The position numbers were made by a program, and so were the translations under genes. DNA of 32,748 nucleotides from Haplomitrium mnioides (Eukaryota; Marchantiophyta; Haplomitriopsida; Calobryales), in the NCBI GenBank assembly GCA_049999725.1, contig JBNGIS010039176.1, forward strand, positions 1 through 32,748. Direction: 5' to 3'. This document shows positions 23,611-31,985 of the stretch, one piece after another; position 1 is the stretch's first letter; each line of letters opens with the position of its first letter. The notes beneath the pieces are model-generated. The model saw nothing but the letters and a program-made list of their open reading frames with translations. It was not told the DNA's origin and made no database searches.

Positions 23611-24304
23611 TAAGATCAACAAATAAGATAGAATATTGAAAAAACATGGTAAGGTTATATAGTTATTTTTTAATGTTTTCTTAAACTTTTAAGAAAAATC
23701 TTCAAAATACAAATCCTAAAACATTTACGAAAAACAAATCCAAAAAAATATGATGTTGCAACGTACACTGACATATAAATCTCTGATCTAGTAAGAGTTG
23801 CTTTGAACTTGTATTTATGTCCGAAACAAATTAAAACAAAAAATAAGATCTATGCTTGCATAGATTTCAAGCTCAACCATCGTAACAGAAGATAACTTTC
23901 TTAAAAATCAATCTGACATTCCAATGCAAGCAAGTAATGAATAATTAGTAACATGAAAAATAGAATATCCAAAATAACATCACAACGACTCAGATATAGA
24001 ATGATATTGTTATTGAAGATTGTAATAAATTTAATGAACAACCTAGAAATAAAACAAAAAACACATGATTGAAGAAAACTTGTACAAAAATCCAAATTAG
24101 TCGAAAGAGAACCTCCATGCGAACATGGATTTCGTTGCTAATTTTTACAAAAACCCAATAGGTTTTATTCAAAAAATCATTTTGCGAAAGAAAAATGAAT
24201 TGTCAAAAAAATACTTAATAACTAATATTTGGAATACTACAAGAATATAGATCAATCACAAAATATCTTTGTCGGAAAATACTTTATTATTTAAGAAAAG
24301 TACA

Positions 24305-24565
24305 TTAGCCTATAGCTATAGCTTTAGTCTTTTCCTCCTCAAGAGAAATGGTCTCATCTAAATGAATGGACTGAGAAGCTTGGGCATCTACAACCGCAAG
24401 AGAATCTTGCTAACACTTTCCAGTCCCAAAAATTGCAACAGAATCACCAAATGCACCAGCAACACCAAGAGGAACAGGCTCTTTGTGATACGCATATACA
24501 ATTTGCGATTTTGTCACATCAGATGGCAAAAAAGCCACTATCAAAAACTCTTTGGGGAATATAGA
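24305..24565 (-). pseudogene. Unrecognised protein fragment with one internal stop
   Basis: One minus-strand frame stays open for about 50 codons, meets a stop at 24410-24412, and continues in the same frame for another 34 codons to a stop at 24305-24307. Composition looks protein-like: VAFLPSDVTKSQIVYAY, then EPVPLGVAGAFGDSV, AIFGTGK, DSLAVVDAQAS and EEEKTKAIAIG. I do not recognise the family. A glycine-rich AGAFGD..AIFGTGK stretch is suggestive but not a Walker A motif (GxxxxGK[ST] would need S/T after the K; here it is C). It is probably a degraded exon of a captured host gene. Confidence 0.4.
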
Positions 24566-24662
24566 TGGACATTATTCTATCATATTCCATAGCAATGCAA
24601 TTTCACATCAACTTCATAGTATAGACAAGGCATGTGCCAAACTCAGAGCAAAGATCTAAGAT

Positions 24663-24854
24663 CTAATCTTGCTTTGTTGACATATGGTTAATGAAAAAGT
24701 TGTACAAAGCTTGAGGCTTTTGGTACACATTCACAAAAGCATCATCTCCTAGATGTTTAAGTTTGGCCAAAACAACTAGGCAATCAAAAACACTATGCAT
24801 AATCTGTCGAGAACAGCAGCTTGCATCATCATATTGCAAATTGAAGAGCTTCAT
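24663..24854 (-). pseudogene. Unrecognised open fragment, possibly part of the same captured gene
   Basis: A 63-codon minus-strand frame begins MKLFNLQYDDASCCSRQ, continues HSVFDCLVVLAKLKHLGDD and ends MSTKQD. It lies upstream (in minus-strand order) of the fragment at 24305-24565. It could be a neighbouring exon of the same gene, or chance. No family was recognised. Confidence 0.3.
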
Positions 24855-25159
24855 GCTTTGCTTACTCTCCTTGGTCCAATAGCCTACAATCCACTACTCA
24901 TAGGCGTGAGCAATTCTAAGGCCTCCCAAATGATGAGTGTTGTTTTTGTCTTTGTAGTAATTTACAAAACAAATAAGAGATTGGAAAGAAAGTACAAGAA
25001 TTAAAAAAAAACTAAAATATGAAAAAGTCAAAATATGAAAACAGAACTTACTAGATGCCATGGTTGATGAAACAACAAACCTCCAAAAGAGCATCTTCCA
25101 CGACGCCAAATTATTGAGAAGAATGAATTATAACAAAAGACTAAAAATCAGAAGTTGTA

Positions 25160-25353
25160 AGTTGTTTTTCATGTCATTCTGTTTTTTGTAACGATCCCTT
25201 GCCAGATAACATAGCTTGCTATAGTAAAAGCAGTTTTTCCTTGAATTTTGCTATTGGCTTCCATGTATTTGGTTACTCTCTTTGCCTCTAACTGACCTTT
25301 TCCACCATATTGATTTGATTGTTGTTGTTGGTTTTATATACTCTCACTTGAAT
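25160..25353 (-). pseudogene. Copia gag C-terminal end with decayed zinc knuckle
   Basis: This part follows the gypsy insertion on the minus strand and continues the gag remnant at 30285-30968. It contains CFYYSKLCYLARDRYKKQN near 25175-25235. That is a recognisable CX2CX4HX4C zinc knuckle in which only the first cysteine remains: Y, C/Y and R replace the second cysteine, the histidine and the last cysteine positions. Upstream lies an Asn/Gln-rich linker, as usual for copia Gag. It cannot bind zinc in this form. Confidence 0.65.
25349..25353. other. Gypsy target-site duplication, left (TGAAT)
   Basis: Five bases directly before the left LTR (TGTAAAC...) read TGAAT. The five bases directly after the right LTR (...ATTACA) read TGAGT, a 4-of-5 match. 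Five bases is the usual length for Ty3/gypsy integration. Confidence 0.75.
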
Positions 25354-25591
25354 TGTAAACGAATCTCAAGAACTGAATCCAAATTAGTAGAAACTCATAG
25401 TGAATTCTAATAGAGTTCTTCAACCAAATGCCAAATAAGGCAAGCAAAGCCACAACAAGATAACTCTAATAGAGTTTGGCAACTAAAGACCCAAGCTAAG
25501 ACCAAAAGTGCAAGCAAAAGCCAAGCAACGAAAAGAACCCAAATGAATCGAGAGGAACTCCAGAACAAGGAGTGGGGCTATGAAGCTCTTC

Positions 25592-25599
25592 TATTTATA
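25592..25599 (-). promoter_or_regulatory. TATA-like box in gypsy 3' LTR
   Basis: The minus strand reads CTTGTATAAATAG, conserved at the matching place in the 5' LTR (30047-30054) in an otherwise mutated stretch. Confidence 0.55.
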
Positions 25600-25630
25600 C
25601 AAGAGAAGGAGGTGTCATCCCTCTTTCTTC

Positions 25631-25708
25631 ACTTGCAAGTCACTTCCATTTTCAACCCTGAAATTACTCACTTAGAAGTCACTTCTAATTTCAACCCTAA
25701 AAACACTA
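25631..25708. repeat. 39-bp internal tandem duplication in the gypsy LTR
   Basis: ACTTGCAAGTCACTTCC...TTTCAACCCT at 25631 is followed at 25670 by ACTTAGAAGTCACTTCT...TTTCAACCCT. The same pair exists in the other LTR (near 30085-30165), so the duplication predates this insertion. Confidence 0.8.
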
Positions 25709-25842
25709 AAAGTAGCTTTGAATGCAAGTAATATTATCTCAAATCAACCATAAAAGCGACCATCTACAAATTCTTTCACTCCTCTCTATTTTCTTATAAA
25801 TAACACAATATAATGCTTATACTATTACATAATCCATGTCTT

Positions 25843-27056
25843 CTAATCGATGACATCCTCGTCATGATCGGCAATTTCAAATAATCGAACATCTTATTGA
25901 GCATTTTCAAGGTTAGAACACAACTCCCAAGTAGCATCATAAAGTGGACATCCCTTCCATAAAATTTATATTGAACTTGAAGATGTCGCCAATGCTTGAA
26001 TAATCGTTTGACAAAAATACAATTCACCTCTTATTCTTCATGATCATCAAGAAAAATAGTTAGAGGAGGAATTTGAACACGATTTGGAAAAGAAGATGGA
26101 CTAGAAACAAAAGGCTTAAGTTAAGATACATGGAATACATGATGAATCTTTATATGGAGAGGAAGATCAAGTTTGTACGCAACGGGAGAAATAACTTGAG
26201 AATTTGAGAAAAGACCAATCCAAGCTAGAGATAACTTATAGACTTAAATATCTACAGAAAAAGTAAGATCATGAGTAGAAAGCATAACTTGGTCACCTAA
26301 AACATAAAAAAATGACGACAATATTTATTGGCATATTTGTTTTTGTCAATTTTGAGCAATAACAAGATGGTTTTGGACATCTTGCAAAGAAGAAGATAAA
26401 CATCACAAAGCAGTAGAAAGACTTGGAACATTAGAAGAGGAAAGAGAAAGCAAACCATTAGGAACAAGAGAATGTTGACCAACATCAAGAAAGAAAGTTG
26501 TATGCAAACTCCACAACCGATAAGAAATTATCCCAATCTCTATGATGAATGTTGATAAACGCTCAAAGCATATCCTCCACAATGCAATTTGTACATTCAA
26601 TTTGCCCATCTATTTGAGGATGATAAGTTGTAGACATAGATAGTTTGGTACCTAATAATGTGAACAACTCTCACCAAAACTTCCCATTAAATTGTGCATC
26701 TCTATCAAATATTAGCATCTTTAGCATTCCATGATATCAAAAAATTGTATCAAAGTAAATCTTTGCCAATTATAGAGCATCCATTGTGTCCATTGTCGGT
26801 GCCAGATGAATTTGTTTGTTTAGCACACCACAATAGCAATAAACCTACGAGGCATAGTTGGAAGCAAAGTGACAAGATTTAAACTTACATGTTCCCACCG
26901 AGTAGTAAGAATCGGTAATGGTTGAAAAAGGCAAGCCGATTTTTGATTTGAAGCCTTATTTTGCTGACAACTTTCACAAGAACGAGCAAAGCTACGAATA
27001 TCTTAAGCTAGGTTTGGCCACCTCCAAGTGTGTTGAAGCAACTCCATAGTTTTGTC
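25843..27056 (-). pseudogene. Gypsy integrase and chromodomain remnant
   Basis: The zinc-binding part has FGHLGVDKT and SCESCQQNKA (near 26960-27060), so the HHCC finger is largely present. In the D,D-35-E core, the first aspartate appears replaced: RWEHVSLNLVTLLP, where most elements have a D in place of the N. The second is kept in FDRDAQFNGKFW (near 26680-26710), in another frame. The glutamate is kept in YHPQIDGQIECTN (near 26590-26620). Then come KLSLAWIGLFS, VAYKLDLP and HHVFHVS, and at the C-terminus WKGCPLYDATWE (25924-25959), a chromodomain-type motif that points to a chromovirus. The frame ends DHDEDVID at the stop 25843-25845, 14 bp from the LTR. At least two frame changes and several stops are present. 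Confidence 0.88.
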
Positions 27057-27900
27057 TACCCCAAGATGCCCAAAGATTGGAATGTTATGTGCTTCTTGTA
27101 AACAAGCAATTTAAAGCGCATCATCTTGTAAAAGATATATTTGATGTCCTTGATAGAGAATGGTATCTCGAATGGAAAATGCATGATGCTCACTATCTTT
27201 GACAGCCCAGCGTGTCTTAACAAGATTAAAGAATGCATCTTCATGTAACTTTTGTCGAAAGCTGTCACAGGTTGCTTCATCATACTAACATTCACAACCT
27301 CCAATGTATTTGGTCGATGATCGGGTCTTCGTGACAATGCATCAAGAATGGTATGGAACCTTCCTGACTTGTACTCCAACTTGATATCAAAGAGTTGGAG
27401 CTGATCCATAGATGCTGACGACTTGTCACATTTTCCAAGTGAATTGATTGCAGCAAAGGCTTGTGATTAGTGCACATAAATACATGCTTTCTTAAAAAAT
27501 AGAGTCTCCAAACCTTGGTAGCATAAACCATCATCAATTTCTCTCTATCCTTTATAGAATAATTTCTCTTTGATGCATTTAGTTAGTGTGACACAAAGGC
27601 AATTAGATGAAGCCCATTCTCAAACTCTTGTTGTAACACTGCTCCGATATCAAAATTAGAGGCATGAAATTCAATTATACAACGTGTCTTTGGATCATAT
27701 ATTTGTAGAATTGGATGCATCTTTTAATTGTTGAAATGCGTGTTGCTCTTTGGTTTTCCATTGAAACTTTGACTCCTTTCCTAGCAGATATGTAAGCGGT
27801 GCAACAATAGGAATATAGTAATAAATGAATCTTTGATAAAAACTTGCCAATTCGTTGAAAGCTTGAACATCCTTTGCATTCTTTGGTGTTGGTCACTCTC
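27057..27900 (-). pseudogene. Gypsy RNase H remnant
   Basis: On the minus strand the segment has FDIGAVLQQEF and NASKRNYSIKDREKLMMVYA (27520-27650), then RLYFLRKHVFMCTNHKPLL (TDHKSL in typical elements), ENVTSRQHLW, and in another frame FDIKLEYKSGRFHTILDALS followed by RRPD (27340-27400). The last motif, with its DALSRR, is highly characteristic of Ty3/gypsy. The D of the TDH motif has become N. Two frameshifts split the domain. Confidence 0.88.
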
Positions 27901-28640
27901 TAATAGCATTAATTTTCTCTTCCTCCATCTTGACGCCATCCACAAACACTTTATGTCTCGAGTAAATTACCTCTTGCTTCCAAAAACTCACACTTAGACT
28001 TTTGTAGTAAAATTTCCAATTGCATAGTCATTGCAATACTTCTTTTAGGTGATCACAATGCTCAATTTTACTTTAACTAAAGATAATGATATCATTCAAA
28101 AACACCAATACTGATTTATCCAATAAACCATCAAAAACTCGATGCATTTGAAGCATTAGTAAGGCCAAATGTAAGAACCTTCAACTCAAAATGCCAGTAT
28201 CTTGCATGAAAAGTTGTCTTTTAGAATTTTACAATAGCCACTTCAATTTTCCAATACACAACTTAGAAAAGAATTGTGCTCCACTCAACTAATCTAATCA
28301 ATACAAGGTAGAGGATAGGCATTCTTCATTGTCTGGCTGTTCAAGCCTTGATAATTTGTACAAAGACAAAATCCACCATCTTTCTTTAGTAGAAAAAATA
28401 TTGGAGCTCCCCAAGGCAAAGTACTATGTTCAATTATAGAGAGTACGTTCTAGTATCAACTCAATCGGAAAAGCCATTCCTCGATTATCTTGTAACCCCT
28501 TTGGTAAATCCTTCGGAAACACATCCAAAAACTCCTTCAAAATATCAATTATTATTGTGGTAGAGGTGTTTTTTCCTCCCTTCTTACTCAAGTTCATGAT
28601 GGGTTTGATCCAAATAACAAAGACAGACAACTATTGGTCC
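27901..28640 (-). pseudogene. Gypsy reverse transcriptase remnant with altered active site
   Basis: The domain starts ILKEFLDVFPKDLPKGL and DNRGMAFPIELI (28430-28560). Further on are the [15 protein letters not shown] region, then HRVFDGLLDKSVLVFLNDII with IFS after it. In Ty3/gypsy elements this position reads YLDDILIFS; here it is FLNDIIIFS (28079-28102), so the first catalytic aspartate is replaced by asparagine. DHLKEVLQ and KEESKFQW-like thumb remnants follow. Stops occur between these motifs. RT activity is not possible from this copy. Confidence 0.88.
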
Positions 28641-29084
28641 ACTGAATTAACATGTTTAACTGATTTAGGCTTCTTCACCAGTGGTGTTGAACACCCCAAC
28701 AGAAATTTCTTACCTTGTGAGGTAACTTGAATATGTTGTTTTTCCTAATCAAATTGAGTGAATCGTTCTTCAAGCCAAAGCAACCTTAAAATGATGTAAT
28801 ATTGCACAAGTGCAATAACGAATTGTATAAACTCCGCGTACTCTTTTCCAATCTTCAGAAGGAATAGATGTTGAGAGCAAAACAAGCCATGCTTTTGGCC
28901 ATTGGCCATAGTTACAACACTCCCTTTGATAGGCCTAACTTTTGCTTTGATTATCTTAGCAAAACATAGTGACATAAAATTTTTAGAGCTTCCACTATCC
29001 ACTGTCATTCTGCAAGAGTACTCTTCAATCATACCACCAAGATGGAACAAGGTACCTTGAATCTTTGTCGGAATTTTAATTTAA
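28641..29084 (-). pseudogene. Gypsy aspartic protease remnant
   Basis: An open stretch of 101 codons (28745-29050) holds RMTVDSGSSKNFMSL, the retropepsin active-site motif, followed by VRPIKGSVVTMANGQKHGLF, as in plant gypsy proteases (flap and substrate region). The catalytic DSG triad is intact. Reading continues with stops toward the RT. No CCHC zinc knuckle is seen between gag and this domain, so a short deletion is likely there. Confidence 0.85.
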
Positions 29085-29767
29085 TTAAAACTTGCAAAGT
29101 TTTGAGTAGGTTGTTTGAATAGCTGAGGACACAACCTAGCTTATATAGTAGTAAGTAATGAGTTATACCGCTTCGTCATGCATATTGCTTTTTCTAATTG
29201 AGTAGGTTCTTTCATTGTAACTTCCAAACTCGTGCAAGGCTTCAATCTCTAAACAAAGTGGTCTAGGACTTCTTCTTCTCTTATATCAAAAATTTGCATA
29301 ATTGTATCCTGAAAATGTGTAACATAGCTTCTCATTGTACCAAGTTGCTTCAATTCGGCCAATCAATCTCTTGCTACTTTTGAAACATTTAGAATCCTAA
29401 ATCTTGAAATCACCGCTTCTTTGAATTCACACCAAGAAACAATAGGAGTAGCAAATTCATGTTGTGTTTGTTCTATTTGATATCTCCACCAAGTTTTTGC
29501 TTTTCTTTCTAGTTGACTTGCGGCAAATAGAATTTGTCAATCATCTTCTCTAATGTTTGTAGCTTCCAAATATTGCTCACAATTGAATTTGAAGTTCTCA
29601 TATGCACCACAAACCATCCTCCGATCATATGCTTTTGGCATTGGAAATTATCCTTAACTCTATTCTTCTTGAAAAGTTGCTCTTTCTTTTATTCTTTCTT
29701 CCAAAAGACGTGAAAAATGTTCAAGTCGTTGTTCCATTGCTTAAACCACCACCACTTGATTCTCCAT
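29085..29767 (-). pseudogene. Gypsy gag remnant
   Basis: A start is placed at the ATG at 29767-29765 (MENQVVVV), about 30 bp after the primer site. Motifs typical of the plant gypsy Gag domain follow in order: MPKAYDRRMVCG, NFKFNCEQYLEATNI, AASQLERKAKTWW, SWCEFKEAVISRF and QLGTMRSYVTHFQDT. Stops occur after the first eight codons and again near 29640, 29535, 29370 and 29260. The capsid-like core is complete in order but not translatable as one chain. Confidence 0.85.
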
Positions 29768-29798
29768 ATAGCTCACCACCTAAAACAAACCATACTTT

Positions 29799-29806
29799 TG
29801 ATACCA
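29799..29806 (-). other. Gypsy primer-binding site
   Basis: The minus strand reads T-TGGTATCA-AAAG directly after the 5' LTR. TGGTATCA is complementary to the 3' end of plant initiator-Met tRNA, the usual primer. Its place fixes the inner end of the 5' LTR at 29808. Confidence 0.85.
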
Positions 29807-29807
29807 A

Positions 29808-30284
29808 TATACAAGAATCTCAAGAACTGAATCCAAATGAGTAGAAACTCATAGTGAACTCTAATAGAGTTCTTCAACCAAAATGCCAAATAAGTCAAGC
29901 AAAGCCACAATAAGATAACTCAAATAGAGTTATGCAACTCAAGGCCAAATCTAAGACCAAAAGTGTAAGCAAAAGCCAAGCAACCAAAAGAACCCAAGTG
30001 ATTCGAGAGGAACTTCAGAATGAGTAGTGGGGCTATGAAGCCCTTCTATTTATACAAGAGAAGGAGGTGTCATTCCTCTTTCTTCACTTACAAGTCACTG
30101 CCAAATTCAATCTTAAAATTCCTCACTTAGAAGTCACTTCTAATTTCAATCCTAAAAACACTAAAATTAACTTTGAATGGAAGTAATATTATCTCAAATC
30201 AACCCTAAAAGTGACCATCTACCACTTCCTTCACTCCTCTCTATTTTCTTATAGATAGCACAACATAGTGCTTGTACTATTACA
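29808..30284 (-). repeat. Gypsy 5' LTR
   Basis: It pairs with 25354-25829. Its inner end reads TATACAAGAATCT where the partner has TGTAAACGAATCT, so the terminal TG has mutated to TA. Its outer end is intact (ATTACA). It contains the conserved TATA-like box at 30047-30054. Confidence 0.93.
30047..30054 (-). promoter_or_regulatory. TATA-like box in gypsy 5' LTR (probable element promoter)
   Basis: The minus strand reads CTTGTATAAATAG about 240 bp from the outer end of the LTR, which suits a U3/R promoter. It is identical in both LTRs. Confidence 0.6.
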
Positions 30285-30289
30285 TGAGT
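30285..30289. other. Gypsy target-site duplication, right (TGAGT)
   Basis: This is the partner of TGAAT at 25349-25353. The single difference fits a later substitution. Confidence 0.75.
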
Positions 30290-30968
30290 GACCTCTTCCA
30301 AAGTTACCACTTTCATAACTCTTGCCTCTACCTCTACCCATGCTAGAGTAGAAGGCTTGCTATTGATTTCCTTGACTACTTGAGGCTTCTCCTCCAATGT
30401 TAAACTCCTCTACAATTAACATCACAATGAGGCGTGGGAAGGATGTGGTTTCTTTCCCGATTCTTATCAATGTTTTGAGCTACTTGTACTCTTTGCCCAA
30501 CCTATTTAGGAAAATTTCCACCTTCACATCCTCTCCTACATTCGCCAATTGTTCATCCAACAATTTTATCTTCAAGGCAAAGGCATTCACATTTAGTTTC
30601 TCCTTCTACAGATTGAAGAATTCCATCTGTAGTTTCAGCTTCTTTGCATCTGACGTGACTGCATATCTTTCTTTCACAATATTTCAAGCTTCATTGGGTG
30701 CTTTAGCTACTGATACACAACCCATTGTCTTGTCATCGACACTGATGGTGAACCAGTGTAATAATTTATGAACCTTCTCAATGTGGGTCTTGAAGGCTTG
30801 TATTTCCTCACTATATAGGGCTGGTCCTAACATAGGCTCTACTTAATCACCTGTGATGAAGTCTCAAAAACCTATGCCTTCAACGAAACTAGTCTTTCTT
30901 ACATACCAAACATGGTAGTTGTTCTCAATATGTTTCTTACTAACAATTTGAGAAATCTCGTCTGCCAT
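30285..30968 (-). pseudogene. Copia gag remnant, N-terminal part
   Basis: The start is taken at the ATG at 30968-30966 (MADEISQIVSKKH), because ENNYHVWYVRKTSF follows at once and matches the usual copia Gag opening (NYHVW...). Further on are SEEIQAFKTHIEK, HWFTISVDDKT, AKAPNEA-NIVKERY (the AKEAWD..KERY motif), LLDEQLANVGEDVKVEIFLN and LGKEYKQLKTLI. It ends in a Gly/Arg-rich tail (GRGRGKSYESGNFGRG), typical of the stretch before the zinc knuckle. Stops interrupt it at least four times. The gypsy element cuts it at 30284/30285, and gag resumes at 25353. Confidence 0.85.
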
Positions 30969-31750
30969 TTTTAATTCATGTGAATCAAGTGTACCTAAAA
31001 ACCACAGCAAGCAATGTACTTCCAACAAAGATTGACAATATCTACTCAGAGATGAGTTCTCTATTGAAGCTTCAGCCTTCACGATATTAGAATGGAGTGT
31101 TTGGTGGCAAATTAAACCGCAACTGCAAAATCTCTCGCTGACAAAATATGTGTCAAAAAGACACTCAAAGTCAGAGTCGTGATTCCCATATATCAGACTC
31201 GCAAATTGCCAAACATCAAGGTTGCAAATAGGTAGCAGGTCACGAAATCATATTCATGATCACCTTGCTAGCAACTCTTCTAAAAAAAAAAACTACTATA
31301 CATATAGATTGTTACTCGATTGAAAACAAGGTAGGAGGGGTAGTTCTTTGAAATCTCTAAAACTATGCCTCTCCACTCAGCAATTTCCACCCCTCGATTA
31401 CAACTTCTAGCCTGCTTGTGAATTCTTCTTCAATAAGAATCAAGCCTTGTCTTCTTTCATTTTTCTTTAAAAGAGATTAAAGTGCTCTTGGTCTTCTTGC
31501 AATCTATAGAGCTCTCTCCTTTGAAAAAATCCAAGACAATCAAAACAAGCTTTAAATTGGGTCCCTTTCTTCTCACTACAGTTTTTCCTTTGAATTGATT
31601 GCCTGCTCTTTGCAAATTATGTTCAATTGGAACACACATGCATAAATTTCTTTTCCAGCTACAAATCACCCTAAAAAAACTACGTCTCTTTTTCTTACTT
31701 TTTTTCAATTTTTGAGCTCTGCAATGTCACTCTTTTTCTTGAACCTTCCA
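30969..31750 (-). other. Copia untranslated leader
   Basis: About 780 bp separate the primer site from the gag start on the minus strand. No conserved coding motif is present; the open frames here (such as 31457-31708) lack similarity to known domains and are most likely chance. Packaging and dimer signals would lie in this region in an active element, but none can be identified by eye. Confidence 0.65.
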
Positions 31751-31758
31751 TGATACCA
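31751..31758 (-). other. Copia primer-binding site
   Basis: The minus strand reads TGTCTTAACA (LTR end), then TGGTATCATGGAAGG. TGGTATCA is the standard initiator-Met primer match and abuts the LTR with no gap. Confidence 0.88.
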
Positions 31759-31985
31759 TGTTAAGACACTCCACACAAAATCATAGTAAACAAAAGCGGG
31801 GCGTTCGTAGGAATGCTTTCTTCACTCATAAGACACAATTGTGTGTAATTTTACAATAGGAAGAAGTTCCAATGTGTGCCTCCAAATCTGCCCCCATATA
31901 CCCTAGCCTACAATAGGAAATTAACCCAAACTCTAACTGAGACAAAGGGGGCTGCTAGAGCAGCATGAGAGCCTATCTGAGCTCA
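31759..31985 (-). repeat. Copia 5' LTR
   Basis: It pairs with 20939-21166, about 80% identical by eye, with TG...CA ends in both copies. At about 227 bp it is short but within the plant copia range. No clear TATA box was seen. Confidence 0.9.

Larger units (their letters stand above)
23611..25115. other. Foreign ~1.5-kb segment replacing the copia protease region; carries a gene-like fragment
   Basis: Copia coding similarity ends near 23610 (ENGKK side) and resumes near 25170 (zinc-knuckle side). A protease DSGAS motif is not found between them, so this segment interrupts or replaces it. The left 700 bp are AT-rich without coding signs, apart from a compound hairpin at 24094-24144. The right part has gene-like traits on the minus strand: an ATG in good plant context (ACCATGGC, ATG at 25061-25059) followed by GTAAGT at 25051-25046, and coding-like stretches at 24305-24565 and 24663-24854. 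No terminal repeats or target-site duplication were recognised, so the carrier (DNA transposon, Helitron-type capture or repair filler) is unknown. Confidence 0.55.
25354..25829 (-). repeat. Gypsy 3' LTR
   Basis: It starts TGTAAACGAATCT and ends CTATTACA on the plus strand, so TG...CA ends are intact. It pairs with 29808-30284 over its full length with scattered substitutions. It carries a TATA-box-like TATTTATA (25592-25599, minus strand TATAAATA) and an internal 39-bp tandem duplication beginning at 25631 and 25670. A degraded purine tract (AAGACATGGATTA on the minus strand, 25830-25842) lies next to it, where the polypurine tract should be. Confidence 0.93.
25354..30284 (-). mobile_element. 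Ty3/gypsy LTR retrotransposon (chromovirus-like), nested in copia gag
   Basis: LTRs of 476 and 477 bp lie at 25354-25829 and 29808-30284, in the same orientation and about 90% identical by eye. Between them, on the minus strand, are a primer site, gag, protease (DSGSS), RT, RNase H (DALSRRPD), integrase and a chromodomain-like C-terminus, in Ty3/gypsy order. The total is 4931 bp, slightly short for a plant chromovirus; a zinc knuckle is not found between gag and protease. The 5-bp direct repeats TGAAT/TGAGT flank it, and the copia gag is interrupted exactly there, so it inserted after the copia element. Every domain has stops or frameshifts, so it is non-autonomous. Confidence 0.93.
20939..31985 (-). 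mobile_element. Ty1/copia LTR retrotransposon, decayed, host of a nested gypsy element
   Basis: Two LTRs of 228 and 227 bp in the same orientation bound the element; both start TGAGCTCA and end TGTCTTAACA when read on the minus strand. Inside, from right to left, are a primer site, gag, a zinc-knuckle trace, GAG-pre-integrase, integrase, RT and RNase H remnants in the order typical of copia. Removing the nested gypsy element leaves about 6.1 kb; removing the ~1.5-kb foreign segment at 23611-25115 leaves about 4.6 kb, a normal copia size. It is not autonomous: stops occur throughout, the protease region is replaced, and the RT core is deleted near 21810. No target-site duplication is visible (AACAT on the left, TGATC on the right). 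LTR identity is about 80% by eye, so the insertion is old. Confidence 0.92.

Noticed and set aside
23848-23865. Palindrome ATCTATGC-TT-GCATAGAT as a regulatory site
   Set aside because: It is a perfect 8-bp stem, but there is no gene next to it and short palindromes are common in AT-rich DNA.
23901-24172. Two overlapping minus-strand frames rich in F, I and L, resembling membrane proteins
   Set aside because: Composition follows from AT-rich DNA; no start context, no motif, and they overlap in different frames.
30397-30771. 124-codon plus-strand frame, the longest in the window
   Set aside because: It lies antisense to the copia gag remnant, whose motifs are clear on the minus strand.
31457-31708. 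83-codon minus-strand frame beginning MKKSKKKRRSFF
   Set aside because: It lies in the copia untranslated leader upstream of the recognised gag start and has no recognised domain; the basic start reflects a run of T on the plus strand.
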